DNA of 64,000 nucleotides from Flaccisagitta enflata (GCA_965153355.1 OZ231126.1:25730001-25794000); one strand, 5' to 3'. Shown: positions 19,785 to 33,967, counted from the first letter of the stretch. The notes: generated by a model from the letters alone, not told the origin. Program-made: numbers and translations.

Positions 19785-20609
19785 GATCATGAAGATCCTC
19801 CTGGGTAGGATTGCTCAATTTATTTTGGTAAAGTGCTCTCCCAAAATTGATGCTTTTTTTCAGGTTGGATTTTTCTTTAAGATAGTGAATCAAAATGCAA
19901 ATATGGCAAACTGTAACAAACTGAAACAACCAAATTCGACAAGAAGGTACATTTTGATGTGTATGTTTTCACATTTGTAAAGAATAAGCACAATATTGTA
20001 TAAAAAATTGAATGAATCAAGTTTTCTTGGTACAGTTCCAATAGTTGTGTCACATGTGTTACTCCCCTGCACCCCTTTCATTTTTCATTTCTAATTCAAG
20101 AATAATCTTGTCTCTACTTGTATTAGCGGTGCCAGCAATCTGCCAGTGAGCATGCAACATTTTCGTCTTTAGATTTTATACTAGCAGAGTGGCCGCTGGG
20201 CTCCGGACTTGTATGCCGGCCGTTTCAATGATTACCTTGACAACATGATATTTCTATGATCCCTTCATGCATCTAGATCGGGAAAATTACCCGGAATATT
20301 GACCCCTAGCCATAGTTTTAGCCTTCTATCGCAATAACTGTGATTTTTTCAGTCTCAAATTAAAGCGCGTTTGGACGCCACAGTTTAACAAAAAGGCGTA
20401 ATTTTTGTCATCATTTCCAGCGCAGCATACATCAGGTTTTTGGTCATATCTTTTAAACGGTTGGATGGATTTGCAAAATTCTTTTTGTTTTCCTTTATTA
20501 ACATAAAAACTTGACTTCTGAGAGGGTCAAAAGAAATTTTTGTCCCTATGAAAAAAATCCGTGGGCCTTCCCACTTGTATGGAATGATTTGTTGAAAAAT
20601 ATTGGAAAT
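19785..20609. other. No gene seen
   Basis: Frames of 60-65 residues with no recognisable domain. AT-rich. Confidence 0.35.
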
Positions 20610-20800
20610 GAAGGCAGGCAGGATTCTTGATTTTCATGAAAAAATTTCCAATGGGAGTACATCAGCTTCCATGCAATAGACAGACTACTGGACCAAAATG
20701 GATGAAATTTTGATACAAAAAACATCAAAGTATAGCCTTTAAGACTAGATCAATTTCAAATACATGAGAATTACCATTGGTGTGTAAAAGCCTAACAGAA
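20610..20800 (-). mobile_element. Family G arm (solo, inverted relative to 17455)
   Basis: 'ggatgaaattttgatac' and AAAAAACATCAAAGTAT match the inner arm of the 41-kb fold-back and are inverse to 17523-17560. Confidence 0.45.
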
Positions 20801-20964
20801 TCTGACAACTCAGTTGGATGACCCGATTTACTACTTGCCAATTCGATTTGAATGCGGTGAAAGTGTCCATTTTGACATCAAAAAATTTGCGACATACTAG
20901 CCCAAAACTTTTGCAAAACCCGAAATTCATCCTAAAGCATATGATCATTTGACTGCGGCAACTA

Positions 20965-21363
20965 CAGTTACGCCCCGCTATAACGGATCCAAGACTAACG
21001 AAAATGCACCTATAACAGATATGAAATGTTGGTCCCTCCATACTATTAGCAGCAGAAATCTGCTCTGAGAAATTTGCACTTGATTCAAACTCTGAAGGAG
21101 TGTTTCCCCAAAACGAATAGAGCAACAGACCCTGGATTAGTTTTATTTTAAAGAGTTGTCAAGACTCTTTCAAGCGCGTCCAATCTGGAATATGTTGCTG
21201 TATCCATTGACGAGCAGTGTACCTTCAAAGTTTAAAGCCAGTGCAGATTTCTCTGCTCACCCTGTTTTCTCTTTTTATTTCTTATGTTAGAAATAACAGA
21301 AATCAGCCTATAACAAATAAGATTTGTTTGTCCCTTGATGACAATTATTGAAGGGTTCAACTG
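20965..21363. mobile_element. pogo/Tigger-like MITE
   Basis: The left end follows TA with CAGTTACGCCCCGCTATAACGG. The right end is GGGTTCAACTG before TA. TA target and CAGT ends fit Tc1/mariner (pogo-like). Internal 'cctataaca' blocks are inverted at both ends. Length 399 bp, non-coding. Right-end relatives are near 9600-9652. Confidence 0.6.
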
Positions 21364-21369
21364 TAATTT

Positions 21370-23340
21370 TGTTTCGAGCTGTTTTATCAAACTCAAACTG
21401 ATTATTATAGAAAGGGGATTGAAGATGAACTTTTAAGCTAGCTGTCCTCCTCAAGGCTCCCCGACTATTGGTAATGAAAGAAAGAACAAGCAATGAAACA
21501 GATCTATTTATAGTACATTACACAGTAGAAGGAAAGAATTTTTTTTCTTCGCTTACGAATACCACCATACGACATTCTTACAAGCACGCCAGTAACAATG
21601 GAGAAAGAAAACAGGGAGCACCACTAGAGCACACCTACTAATAAAGTGCGCCCGCCTATAGGGCACACAACCTACTGCCCCATCAGATATTTTTTTAGTT
21701 ATTTTTTGAATTAGCAGCTACACTATCAGACATAATGTTGCAACATGTTACTCAGTTCATTGAAATGCGCTCTGATGAAGCTCAACTGTAGTTGCAAAAG
21801 GTTTGGATGGTCATCAGTATGCGATACCCCAATTTAAGTTTATAGGAGATAGGATAGTGAGGGGGGCAGTACCCCTGAAAGGGCCAATAACCTATGCATA
21901 GGCCCAACCATGGGGTCATAATAAAGATATTACTATGCCAATTCCGCACATAGAATAAGGTAAAACAACGAGTTGGTGCACCAAGACTTGAACTATGAAT
22001 TAGCGTCAGATTGAACACACAAGCGATGCATGTTTGTATGAGATTGCATGCAGACGTGCGTAAAGAAAGGCACGTTCTCTCGAAACATGATGAGAAGACT
22101 GCAGATGAATTTCTTTCTGCATCTTCCTTACTTTCACACTTTCCTTCATTTTCTTTCTCTCTTTTTCCAGAGTCTTCTCTAGAACAGATTACGCCTGAGA
22201 CTGGATACGCCCACAACCTGAAAGATTGAGTCTTAGACTGGTTACGCCCACCACCTGAAAGATTCACAAATTCATTTTCGGACCGGCACAAGGTGTATAT
22301 GATTGTAGTAATGTGCAAGTGACTATGAATCACTAGTTGGTTGGTTTAGTCCATCTGAGAGTCGCTTGATCTCTCTCCCTGTAACACTTTATGCCATGTA
22401 TAGTTCAGCGTAGCGGCAAATTAGGCAAACCAGCTCTAGAAGGCATTAAATTTGAGTCCCACCATCTACTTATTTGTTTATCAATTGTTTTTGGTGTTCA
22501 TTCCTTTATTTCCCTATCTACTTATTTATTCATGTTTCAACTAATACATTTCTTTATCTATTCAATACTATCTTCAATTCTTCATTTATATAGTACTTAA
22601 CTATTTCTTTATCTATTTCTTTATTCATTCAATCATTTTTTTTTACTTTTATTTGTTATTTTTTCGTCTTTCAGAACTCGGAAAACATCACCACTTAAAG
22701 TTAAAAGTACTGATGGATGTGAGTCATTCCAGTTTCCATAATCTACATTTACCCTGTAGGTGGAACAGCTTGAAGGTTTCTTCAATGGCTTGTGTGAGCA
22801 AGAGCACAACTTAAAATGACAAAATGACTTAATAAGTCGTATAATTTCTGTAAATAGTTTGTAGGGTTTTTCGTATCATAAAAGCCAACAATGTCATTCT
22901 GCTTCTTAACTTCTAAGTTAAAAGGAAAGAGATGTTTGAAAAAAATTTGAAGTGCAATTTGGGGGTTTTATGTAGGAATTCTGAAATAAAGTGGTTGACC
23001 TCTCATAAAAGATTGAATGAGGGGTTTAACTTACCAGGGGATAACTGATATCGTTGAGTTACAACGAACTATGAACTGATGAATAGATGGATGAACCGAC
23101 ATACAGACGAATTGATGCCTATCAATGTTCTTATTGTGTGCTTGCCCATCCCCGAATTTTTAACGCGTGTTTCCGGCACATTTATCATTGGCAAGGTCCC
23201 GCATCTTTTTATCATTCTTATTACTCTTTGATATTTCATTTGCATTTACATTTCTGACCCCTAAAAACAGCTGACCCTGAGAGCTGGTCATAACGTCCCT
23301 TCTCCATCGCTAATTTTTTTCCTTCTCGTCTCTCTGTAAA
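21370..23340. other. Gene-poor stretch with a family B end fragment
   Basis: 21866-21898 (GGGCAGTACCCCTGAAAGGG, then CCAATAACCTATGC) is an isolated, mutated family B left end. About 22440-22650 is a loose TTTATCTATTTATTCATT-type tract. A 183-residue minus-strand frame at 21782-22333 has no recognisable domain and I do not call it a gene. Confidence 0.4.
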
Positions 23341-23342
23341 AG

Positions 23343-23473
<131 letters not shown>

Positions 23474-23499
23474 GTTGTCTTTCCTTCTTTGTGCAAATG

Positions 23500-23615
23500 T
23501 CTTTCTCTGTCTTTGTCTCTCTGTCTGTCACTGTCTGTCTATCTTTGTCTCTGTCCCAGTGTTTCTGTCTGTGTCTGTGTCTGTGTCTGTCTGTTTCTCT
23601 GTCTGTTTCTCTGTC

Positions 23616-23649
<34 letters not shown>

Positions 23650-23914
23650 CTACTCATTTTATTCCCCCTTATCCCTCGTACTCGCCTAAGATATTCATAT
23701 CGGACATATCTCCTATTTCTGACCCTGACGCCAGGTCACTCATATAAAAAGAAGAAAGAAAAAGATCCCCCGCTCTTCCATGCTCGCCTAAAGTTGGACT
23801 GTCTGACTGCCTGTCTGTCAGTCTATCACGCTTGTCTGTCTGTCTCTCTCTCGTCTGTCTGTCTGTGTTTCTTTCTGCCTCTCTTGTCTGTGTGTGTGTT
23901 CTTCTCTCTCTGCT

Positions 23915-23972
<58 letters not shown>

Positions 23973-23985
23973 CCTCTCACTCTTG
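23500..23985. repeat. CTGT/CT compound microsatellite
   Basis: CTGTCTCTGT-type units to about 23620, a (CT)n run to 23650, then after unique sequence another CTGTCTGTCT and (CT)n block at 23800-23975. Cys/Ser/Leu-rich frames are artefacts. Confidence 0.85.
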
Positions 23986-24950
23986 TCATACAGCCGGAGG
24001 CAGAAGCTTTTATACGACATTTAGTCCAAATATAGAGCAAAGAAGGGCAAAAATTTCGCCTCCACCGTCATCTCATTACCATTTTAATCCATGACCCCTT
24101 TTATGTGAGGTTTATGTATGATTTATAGCTGCATGGAGCATAGTAGCATGCTCACTTGACAGGGTGGTATTTGATACTGCAGAAATTTTTCAGCTGTATT
24201 TGCTTAGTTCATTTTTGGTCTAACATGTTCTTATTTTTTCTAACGGAACCATGAAAATCATTTAAAAGAAGGCCAGAGACACCGAAGAGGGCACTCAAGG
24301 CCGAATCCACATCTGAAAATGCTCCTAAACCACTCAAGGCAGAATCCGACAAGAGTGGTTGCAATTTTCACTGCTCATTGTAATTAAAATGTTTTATGAG
24401 CGAACTTATAACAAAGTTTTCTTGGGCCTTGATTGATACTTTATTTGCATCACTCTTCATCTTTTTTCATGTTATGTTTTAGTACAATCTATTATTGACA
24501 ACTTTTGAAAATCTTTAGATAAAAATTCTCGAAGTTTATTTTTTTTTTCTTTCAAATAATCATTTATTTTGTTCAATTTCTAAAAATATCAAAGCAGGAA
24601 ATGAAAAAATTAGATTTTCTCTATTTTTTGACTATTTTTCATGAAAGACTTTTATATCCTTCAAAAGAATTTCAATAATTCTTTCTTTAAATTTGGTGAA
24701 AAATGGTGTCAAAATAAAGATAAAGTTAAACAGTGTAAACTGTAAACAAACGATAAATCAACCTATTTTTTAAATAAGATAAACTAGTTTTTAAGAATCC
24801 CCCAGAAGAAATTAAGATAAAAAACACTAGTCAAAAATGAAAATGATGGATGTCTTGCTTCATTCCACTCAAGTCCGAATTCTGACTAAAGTGGTTTCAG
24901 TTTTAACTACTCAAAAATTCGGCCTAAAATGGTTCCCCCGAGACACCAAG
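23986..24950. other. No gene seen; one ~50-bp direct repeat
   Basis: AT-rich. 24338-24390 and 24866-24916 share CCACTCAAG, 'gaat' and 'gtggtt' in order and look like an old duplicated motif. Confidence 0.4.
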
Positions 24951-25065
24951 TCGCGTGCGGGTGCGCAAGGGCCGTAGGTGAGGTTACGATAGCATTTTGG
25001 CAGGAGTAGTGAAGCCAAACAAGTAAAGATAAAGATGTAAAAAGAGTAAATAAAAAAAACGCAGG
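24951..25065 (+). mobile_element. Family A element, 5' part
   Basis: CAAGTCGCGTGCGGGTGCG and 'gcaagggccgtaggtgagg' match the family A 5' half. It lacks the GACC tract and terminal hairpin. Confidence 0.55.
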
Positions 25066-25180
25066 TGGAAAGCAGTTTTACGACTTTTTGCCGGACGGCG
25101 ACAGTCGCCAAAACAGGCCTATTGTCTAGTAACAGGTTTTTAGATTTTAACAATTTCCTAACTACAGAATTCGTCAGCAC

Positions 25181-25347
<167 letters not shown>

Positions 25348-25352
25348 AGAAA

Positions 25353-25519
25353 GTCGCGTGCGGGTGGGCAGGGGCAGTGACCTGGCATAAGGGCAGGAGC
25401 GGTAATGCAAATAACGCTCGTTAACGCCGAAAAAGCAAAGTGTGACGGACTGACCGACCAACTGACCAACCGACCGACCGACATAGCGGGTTCGAGAGTC
25501 GCGTGCACGCGACTAAAAA
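25353..25519 (+). mobile_element. Family A element lacking its 5' end
   Basis: Starts at GTCGCGTGCGGGTGGGCAGG directly after the GAAA array. It passes GACCGACC repeats and 'gggttcgagagtcg' and ends in hairpin AGTCGCGTGCACGCGACT plus AAAAA. The CAAGGCCGGATACACGG start is missing, apparently replaced by the microsatellite. Confidence 0.8.
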
Positions 25520-25756
25520 CTGACGGTCGGACTGACATACAGGCAGAGAAGAAAGTGAAACCTGAACAAACGAAACTGAAGTAAGGTGGTAAATGCCTTT
25601 AAAGCATTACTGAGGCAGTGAATAAGGCATATGAAGTTGGGCAGTGGGAATCGATACATTTGAAATACAGTTGAGGTTCACTAAAGCGCATGTCAATGGT
25701 TTGGACAAAATCATGCCTCATAATCAAGTTTTCTTATTGCTATAAAAAGAAGTGAC
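25520..25756. other. No gene seen
   Basis: Short unique-looking spacer between a family A copy and a MITE. Confidence 0.35.
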
Positions 25757-25760
25757 TGTA

Positions 25761-26131
25761 CAGTAGGTGTCGTCTAGACTTGGAAATACGGGGAATTCAT
25801 TACAGGAGGATAAATAAATTTAAGAGACTGATATTTAGAATATAGACTAATAAAAAAATGTCTTATTGCTAATAAGTGTTTGTTACCATGGAAACACATT
25901 TCCATATATTTACGCTAAAGTATCAATATTTTAAGAACTTTTTTTAGAGATGATTGTTTGAAATAAAATTCGCTACAACTTTCCCACAATATGTTCAGTA
26001 AGAATGTGTTTCCATGGCAACCAACACTCATAGGTAATAAAGTATCCTTTCATCAATTCATATTCCAATTATCAGTCCCTTGAGTTTTTTCTGTCATCCC
26101 CCGTATTTCCAAGTCTAGACGACATCTACTG
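25761..26131. mobile_element. Tc1-like MITE, 371 bp, TA target duplication
   Basis: TA at 25759-25760 and 26132-26133 brackets ends that read CAGTAGGTGTCGTCTAGACT, inverted on the right with one mismatch over ~37 bp. CAGT ends plus TA are the Tc1/mariner signature. A second inverted pair inside (ATGTGTTTCCATGG near 25898 and 26004) makes most of the element fold back. No ORF. Confidence 0.8.
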
Positions 26132-26135
26132 TACA

Positions 26136-26870
<735 letters not shown>

Positions 26871-27014
26871 AGATACATCCTTACGCATACAAAGAAGATT
26901 CATGTCAAAAGAGCAAAAATCGATGGCAAAAAAGTTGATATGAAGCGAGAAAAATAGAGGCACAGACAGAATTTAGAGACTGAGACAAAAATGAGAAGAA
27001 GAAAGTCAAAAATT

Positions 27015-27195
27015 ACAAGGCCGGATACAAGGCTACCCCAGTCGCGTGTGGGTGGGCAGGGGCAATGATGTAGAAAGTCACTCGGGCATTTTGGCGGTAA
27101 CGCTGAGCTAAAAAAAACTCATGAACGCCGAAAAAGTAAAACAACCGACGGACGGACAAAACGGGGTATAGAGTCGCATAGCACACGACTAAAAA
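27015..27195 (+). mobile_element. Family A element, complete
   Basis: CAAGGCCGGATACAAGGCTA, AGTCGCGTGTGGGTGGGCAG, a short GACGGACGGAC tract, 'ggggtatagagtcg', then the right hairpin arm CACACGACT and AAAAA. Short GACC tract compared with other copies. Confidence 0.8.
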
Positions 27196-27329
27196 GTAAC
27201 TTTCAACGCAATTGGCCTCTTACAAATTTGTGGTGTAGAAGAAAGGCGAGAGATTTCGTGGAGGAAGGGAAAGTAGAAGTGAAAGGGAGAGGGAGATTTT
27301 GTGGTCCCCCAAAGTGAAGAAAACAGGAC

Positions 27330-27438
<109 letters not shown>

Positions 27439-27439
27439 A

Positions 27440-28680
27440 GAGTCACGAAAACAGACCCTGGAGTCACATGTTTCGACATCGAAAAGAGAAAAAGAGAGAA
27501 TGAGATAGAGAGAGAGAGAGATCCAATGAAGAAGAAGAAAGAGAGAAAATGAGATAGAGAACCAAATAAGGAGAAAGAGATAGAGAGGAAGGGTGGAAGT
27601 GGGAGGCAGGTCCACGCTGGAGGAAGGGAATTCAACGCTCTGCCGTGCCTGCTGCAGTTGCTGACAACCAAACCAAGGAGGCCGCCATGATGCATGGAGA
27701 CGCTAAAGCATATAGCGACACCAAACAACAAATTACGACATGACAAATGAGCCTCGGCCGTTGCGCGCTTCGTCTCCGTCGTCGCCATCGTCGTCATTGT
27801 CATCGTCATCGTTGTCGTCACTGGCATCTCAGACCTTCCTTCCATTTTCCTCTTCCGTAGAACTGCTCTTCCTCCTCCCTCCGGGTTTTGTACAGGAAAC
27901 CCTTTGAGTTTGACTAGCCATGGAACGTCCTTCGTCGAAATGTGGGTAATAGTATAGTAAAGCTTATGCTTTCTCTCTCTCTCTCTCTCTCTCATATCCT
28001 TCTCCTTCTCTTTTCTTTTACTTTACTTAGCAAGTGACTCCCATATCCGGAAGTATCAACTTAGCGTTGTACGCAACATTTTTTTCTTCTTCCTCTCTTT
28101 CTCTTCTAACAGGCTTTCTCTCCTTCTTTACTTACTCTCCTTCTCCTCCTCCTCCTTCTCCATCTCCTCCTCCTCCTCCTGCTCCATCTCTTCTCCCGTT
28201 TCTTTCTCCATTTATCATGAGTTGTACCCTTTTTCCTTCCCGGTGGCATCAACCACCGCTTTTCAGCGTCTATCCCAGTCATTTGCCCCTGATATCTCTA
28301 CCCGGTAATCACCATATAGACCCTCTTTTCCCTTTTCTTGCTTTCCATTTCTATCTATCTGTCTGTCTATCTGTGTGTCTGTCTGGCTGTCTTTCTACAT
28401 GGCTGTCTGTCTGTCTGGCTGTCTTTCTATATGGCTGTTTTTCTGACTGTCTTCCTTTATCATCTTTCACTGCCGTCTTTTTTCCCTCTTACTTTTGGGC
28501 CATTCGATTATTGTTTCCTTTGACCTCTATCATCTCCTACTTTCAACGGCGTTTGGGTAACTGCTTGGCTGACCTTACATACCTTAAAACGATATAATGA
28601 CCGTATCATTCTTCATTTTTACATGCCTGAATTTGTCTTCCAGCCAGCGATATAACTCGTACACAGATCTATAAAGTAAA
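27440..28680. other. No gene seen; simple-sequence-rich
   Basis: Includes a short (CT)n at 27969-27993, CCT/CTC-rich sequence at 28140-28200 and CTGTCTGTCT at 28340-28455. Frames of 187 and 268 residues here are low-complexity and show no domain. Confidence 0.4.
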
Positions 28681-28683
28681 GTA

Positions 28684-29296
28684 CTATCTAGAACAAAAGT
28701 ATATCGGCAAGATCATTATCAGGCTGTTAATTCATCAAATGACTAGAAAACCCATAATTTGATCATTGAGACTCTTTGCACGTATCTTGTGAACAACAAT
28801 AACGGCCTAAATTATCTTCATATGCTCTTTAAGAGATATTTTGAGAAAGGATGACACAGTCTTCCCTCACACCTTCAGAGCAGAATTTTTTTTATCCATA
28901 TCAAATGATGCGCGATACCTTCTCCATAGCTGCTTACTTACCAACCATCTGATCTATGACCGAGTTTGGAGTGACCATGGAAATGATAAGGCAATCCTAT
29001 GGCATCACTGTAGCAGCCTTAGTTAGACAACAACCTTAAGCTAACAAAAAAATAACACTTAGCCAAGTACCAAAAGCGACAAGACAAAAAATATGATTTT
29101 TCAGCCATTTTCATTTGAAGTAGCATTCTTGTTTTGCCCGTCATTTCTAAACGAATCAAGCTACAAGAATGCGGTTGGTGGCACAAGATCAGAAATTCGA
29201 TGTAGTTTCAGACTCTCACTGATTTTTATATGATTTTATCATTTTTAGCAGAGATATGACCCAAAACGCTCGCCGATATATATATGTTCTAGATAG
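28684..29296. mobile_element. TA-flanked MITE (CTATCT-end family), 613 bp
   Basis: TA at 28682-28683 and 29297-29298. Ends read CTATCTAGAACAAAAGTATA, then TCGGC, inverted on the right with a few changes. Ends are shared with elements at 29360-29967 and 50119-51865. Non-coding. Probably Tc1/mariner superfamily from the TA target. Confidence 0.7.
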
Positions 29297-29359
29297 TAAA
29301 GGTCTGATTGCCACGCTTATTCTGACATGTTCCCAAAACAGATTGTTATTAGTCCTTCA

Positions 29360-29967
29360 CCACCTTGGAAATAAGTATACCGACACCTTCAACTTAAGAT
29401 ATTTCCGCTTCTAAAATAGCTAGAAACTTTTTTAAAAAAGAAATTAATCTTTGTCAAATTATCTCCGGAATGAATGCAATCTGGTACTTGTAGCTTTAGC
29501 CATTTAGAAATGGCAAGCAAAAGAATGAAAACATTCAATTTTGAAAATGCGGAAGATATGAAACATGAAAAATGTAGTTTTTTAGTGACAGCTTCCACTA
29601 AGGATATCTTGGCTTCTAGAAAAGCCAGACACTTTTGTAAAATAGGCAAATTAATCCCCATCAAAAAATCTTTAAGATGAGCGCAATCTGGTTTCTGTAG
29701 CTTTAATCGTTTAGAAGTTACAAGCAAAACAATAAACTTTTATCCAAAATGATTGGTTTAGCAAAGTTAGTTTGAGATATGTGAAACCAAATCATCCTTT
29801 ACAAAATAAAAAGCTGCATACAGTGCTTGAAATATGGAAAACTCAAATCATCAGTAAGGTAAAGACATGAAATTACCCCCCTGCACTGTCAGAATGAGCT
29901 TTTGGTCAATACTTGGTGAATTAATCAAAAAATTGCCTAGGTGTCGGTATACTTTTTTCTAAGATTG
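29360..29967. mobile_element. CTATCT-end family MITE, 608 bp
   Basis: The right end (…CTTTTTTCTAAGATTG before TA) and left end (CCACCTTGGAAATAAGTATA) share the inverted core AAGTATACCGACACCT. The left TA is CA, apparently mutated. Almost the same length as its neighbour at 28684. It contains two related blocks with 'gcaatctgg' and 'gtagcttta'. Confidence 0.65.
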
Positions 29968-31296
29968 TATTTTTGGTTTCGAGTCTGTTGTCTTTCTCAT
30001 ACCTTCCTCAATCTTCCTTTTCCTAAACGCGTACTATTTGTTTACCCAACTTTCGTCTAAATGCACGTTCAAAACAAGCGTTTGTCTTGTGGCACAATGT
30101 TTTTCCTCGGTCGCTCGGAAAATCAAAGCATTTGTGGATTTTCTTCCATTACAATTTTACCATTGATATGGCTGTTAACTTAGCCTTGATGTTGTTAAAT
30201 GACAATCATAGGGATTGATTGTTTCGTTTACTGTTGGCGACTCATTATCTCCATTGCTTCAATAGCGTTTTTCACGTCACTGTCTCTTCACATCTGTTGA
30301 ACTCTTTTTTTAGCTCTGCGCCGGCCCAGTGCATGTCTGAATGGCTGCTTTGTATCTAGACTGGTTGTTTTTCTGCCACTAAGATGGACATGGACTTTCG
30401 ATTCATTTTCTCTTAAGCGAACATTAGATTTTCTTGTGGCTTTTTTCACTCGGCTTCGTAGAAATGTCATCAAACTGAAGCCTTGGATTTGTCGCTGTCA
30501 CTTTGATATGCAAAGTCTAACGTCAAACACAGTATTTGGTGTCATAGTTGCCTACACATTCGGAATCACATTCCACAATTATGACACATACTGAGTCACA
30601 TTCCACACTTACGACACATACTAATCCATCGTCACCACCAGCAGAGTTGGCTGATCCTAGCTTGTCATGGGATGCAGAATGATTTCATGCTGAATGTCTT
30701 GTCTAAGGTCTTGTTGTGAACGCATATCGCAAGAGTTTATTCAACTTATACAAGAACCATATCAAATTGCGAACTGGCTGATCCAAAAAGTTTACTTGAC
30801 TATAAGTCAGATTTTCTCTGTTTTTTTTTTTCGGCCATGGGTACTGAACATAAATGCAGCAATCAAGGTCCTCTCTCAATCAATCTTTGTAATAAAGATC
30901 AAGTCGTTACAAGGCACGATTTCAATTCCGTTGAACTGACATTTTAAATTCAAAGTACATCGAACAACTAGCATCTATTATGATTCAAGCGATTACTAAA
31001 ATATTTCTCCCAGTTGCTCATCCAGGCAACGGTTCTATTAAAAATGCGAAGACCATTCTGAAAAGAAGGCTGGAAAAGCAAACACGATTATGAACGCTCG
31101 GAAGAAATGAAATCCACTGTTTCAAAAAGACATAAAAAAGGCTAAAAAAATAATGGTTTATTTTCCGGTGGTTGATCCTTGGATAAGAAAGAAAGAGAGA
31201 GGGGAAGAGTGTTTCCCAAACAAGGATCTCTTTTGAACGACCAACCGCTCACTCTCCTAGTTAACTGTGTGTATGAGGAGTAAGAAAGCAAGAAAG

Positions 31297-31300
<4 letters not shown>
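29968..31300. other. No gene seen; one 31-bp tandem pair
   Basis: 30564-30625 holds two adjacent copies of CACATTCCACA with 'gacacatact'. The rest is AT-rich with short frames and no domain. Confidence 0.35.

Positions 31301-31301
<1 letters not shown>

Positions 31302-31344
<43 letters not shown>
31302..31344. repeat. (GA)n microsatellite
   Basis: About 42 bp of GA. Just downstream, 31438-31505 is a CCACCG-type trinucleotide tract. Confidence 0.9.
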
Positions 31345-31348
<4 letters not shown>

Positions 31349-31730
31349 GAGAGAGTATGAAGCCATTTAGGAGATATGGTATGGAAACCGATGATTCCTA
31401 ACTTTATGAGGGTCTTAAAGCGCCTTACTCCTCTCCCCCATTTCCACCGCTGCTGCCACCGCCACCACCATCACCACCGCCACCGCCACCGCCACCGCCG
31501 TCACCGCGCGTGACAGATACAAATGTGGCCAATTCGAGAAAAAGAGACTCCACACACTCACGAAAGAAAGAAATAAGATAGAAGTAAGAAAAATTGAGAA
31601 AAAGACCGAAAGACACAAAAAAGGAGATTTTCTCCCCCTCGTTACTTTCAATTTCATCTGTAGATCGTTCTTTTATTATTTGTTGTGTCTCACTTTTTTT
31701 CCTTCTCACTTTTACATCTTGCGATTCTTG

Positions 31731-32080
<350 letters not shown>

Positions 32081-32194
32081 TGTTCTTCCAACTTATCAAT
32101 TCTGCCCTTGTTTCTGACTGACTTTCTTCATTCCAAGCTTGGCTTTCATTTCCTCCAATCTGGCTCCATTTCACTTGCTCCCACCTCTATCCTT

Positions 32195-32204
32195 TCTCCC
32201 TCTT

Positions 32205-32258
<54 letters not shown>
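32195..32258. repeat. (CT)n microsatellite
   Basis: About 60 bp of CT with a TATC interruption. Confidence 0.9.
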
Positions 32259-32262
<4 letters not shown>

Positions 32263-32504
32263 CTTTCCTCCTTCTTAACCTTCCTTTCCTCCTTTTTGTT
32301 CTCCATTTTGGTTCCACTTCTTTTGCCCTAGTTTTCCTCCGGTTTTCTTTCCCCCTTCTTATTTCCTTCCGGAGGTGAATCAAGAGAGGTCGACTTTTTC
32401 TTTTTCCTTGTTCCTCCACTACTTCCTAACACTGAAGATGTGCCTGTTTCTCGGAGTATTGCCTTAGCTTGTTTTCCGCTCATTTTTAACAAAAGAAATG
32501 GAAA

Positions 32505-32817
32505 TCCCGGCTTATAATCGCATGCACGGGTTGGATTGGTAGTTCAAAATGAGCAGGATCTATCATGAAAGTGAGGTTCATTAGAACAATGTGAACGTCG
32601 CGTGCGTCAGACCTATCAAACAAGTAAAAGTTAAACAGAAAAGAAATTGAAACATAGAACACCTTAACGCTAAAACAGTCATAAAAATCTCTAGAAACCT
32701 TCAGAATGACAATATTGTGAAGATTGTGAGGGTGCGACTGACAAGCCAATCGACCATCCGACCGACCAACCGACGGACGAATGAAGTGATTGGTTGAGTC
32801 GATTTACACCCGAGTAA
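32505..32817 (+). mobile_element. Degenerate family A/C element
   Basis: GGCTTATAATCGCATGCACGG resembles a family C start. CGACCATCCGACCGACCAAC and GAGTCGATTTACACCCGAG followed by TAAAA resemble the 3' end. Both arms are mutated. Confidence 0.4.
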
Positions 32818-33600
32818 AATGTTGATTGTAAAAAAGTTAGGTTTGACAGGTTGATGACCATATCAAGATAAAGAATCGTGTTTGTGCGATCAAGTCCGAT
32901 TTTTGAACCATACATGCGCTCAGATGAAACTATAACATAAATATAAAGTATAACAACCAAAGCATGGCTATTCATTGGAAGAACAATAGCACATGATCCG
33001 ATCACTTTTAGAAAATCAATCCCTAGCTCAACTTATAATCCATAAAAGGGGTAATTCCAGATTTGTTATGGGGTCCAGAAATAGCCGAAAAATCTGACAT
33101 AGCTCGGTCTATGTGTTGGAAATCAACCAATGAATATCTTTGCCAAATTTAATGAGTTTTGGCCTTGTAGTTTCTTCTGAGCCCATGCATAGTTCGAAAA
33201 TCGTGAATTTACTGAAATGTTTTACGTATAGTTCATTACGTATTTTCACACAAATTGACGAAGGGTGAAGGGGGGGGGGTACTTAAAGCCTTCCGAGCAT
33301 CCTTTTGGTCTCGCGCAATTGTAACTTTTTTTCTTCGCAATTGTCTGCCTTTTGTTTTGACCAATTAAAACCGTTATTCATTCATTCATTCGAAAATCGG
33401 TCTTCACGTCTTTAGTTACGAGAAACCTGTTTAACTATGGACTTAGAAATGATGCAACTTTTACTGCAGTCACTAATTGAAAGTTTGATAGCTTTTCATT
33501 AGTGATGTTTCTTTCGTTTTTATACGGTGTTTGAACCAGTAGGCCTGTTTGCATTTTTGCCTCGTCTTTTTGTTCATGTCGATCAGTTTGTTAGTACAGT
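32818..33600. other. No gene seen
   Basis: AT-rich, short frames, a G-run at about 33268-33280. No repeat family recognised. Confidence 0.35.
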
Positions 33601-33604
33601 GATA

Positions 33605-33967
33605 TTCTGTCTGTGTCTCAGTGTGCCTGTCTGTGTCTACCGGTGTCCTTCTGTCTCTGTCGGTTTCTGTCTGTCTCTGTCTGTCTCTGTCTGTCTCTGT
33701 CTGTCTCTGTCTGTTTCTGTCCGTATCTGTCTGTATCTGTCCGTATCTGTTTCTGTATGCCTGTCTCTGTCTGTATGCCTGCTGGTGTGTCTGCCTCTGT
33801 CTGTCTCTGTCTTTCTCTGTCTGTTTCTGTCCGCATCTGTCTGTATCTGTCCGTATCTGTATCTGTATGCCTGTCTCTCTTTATGCTTGCTGGTGTGTCT
33901 GCCTCTGTCTGCCGGTGTCTGTCTGTCAGCGGTTGATTCTGTCTGTCTTTCCGTCTATTTTTGTCCT

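Noticed and set aside
21782-22333. 183-residue minus-strand frame
   Set aside because: No domain, no repeats or compositional sign of coding, and it overlaps a family B fragment.
25490-25519. tRNA B-box-like GGTTCGAGAGTC in a family A copy, suggesting a tRNA-derived SINE
   Set aside because: Other copies read GGTGTAGAGTC, the A-box-like stretch is about 140-180 bp away (too far), and no long target duplication or growing A-tail is seen.
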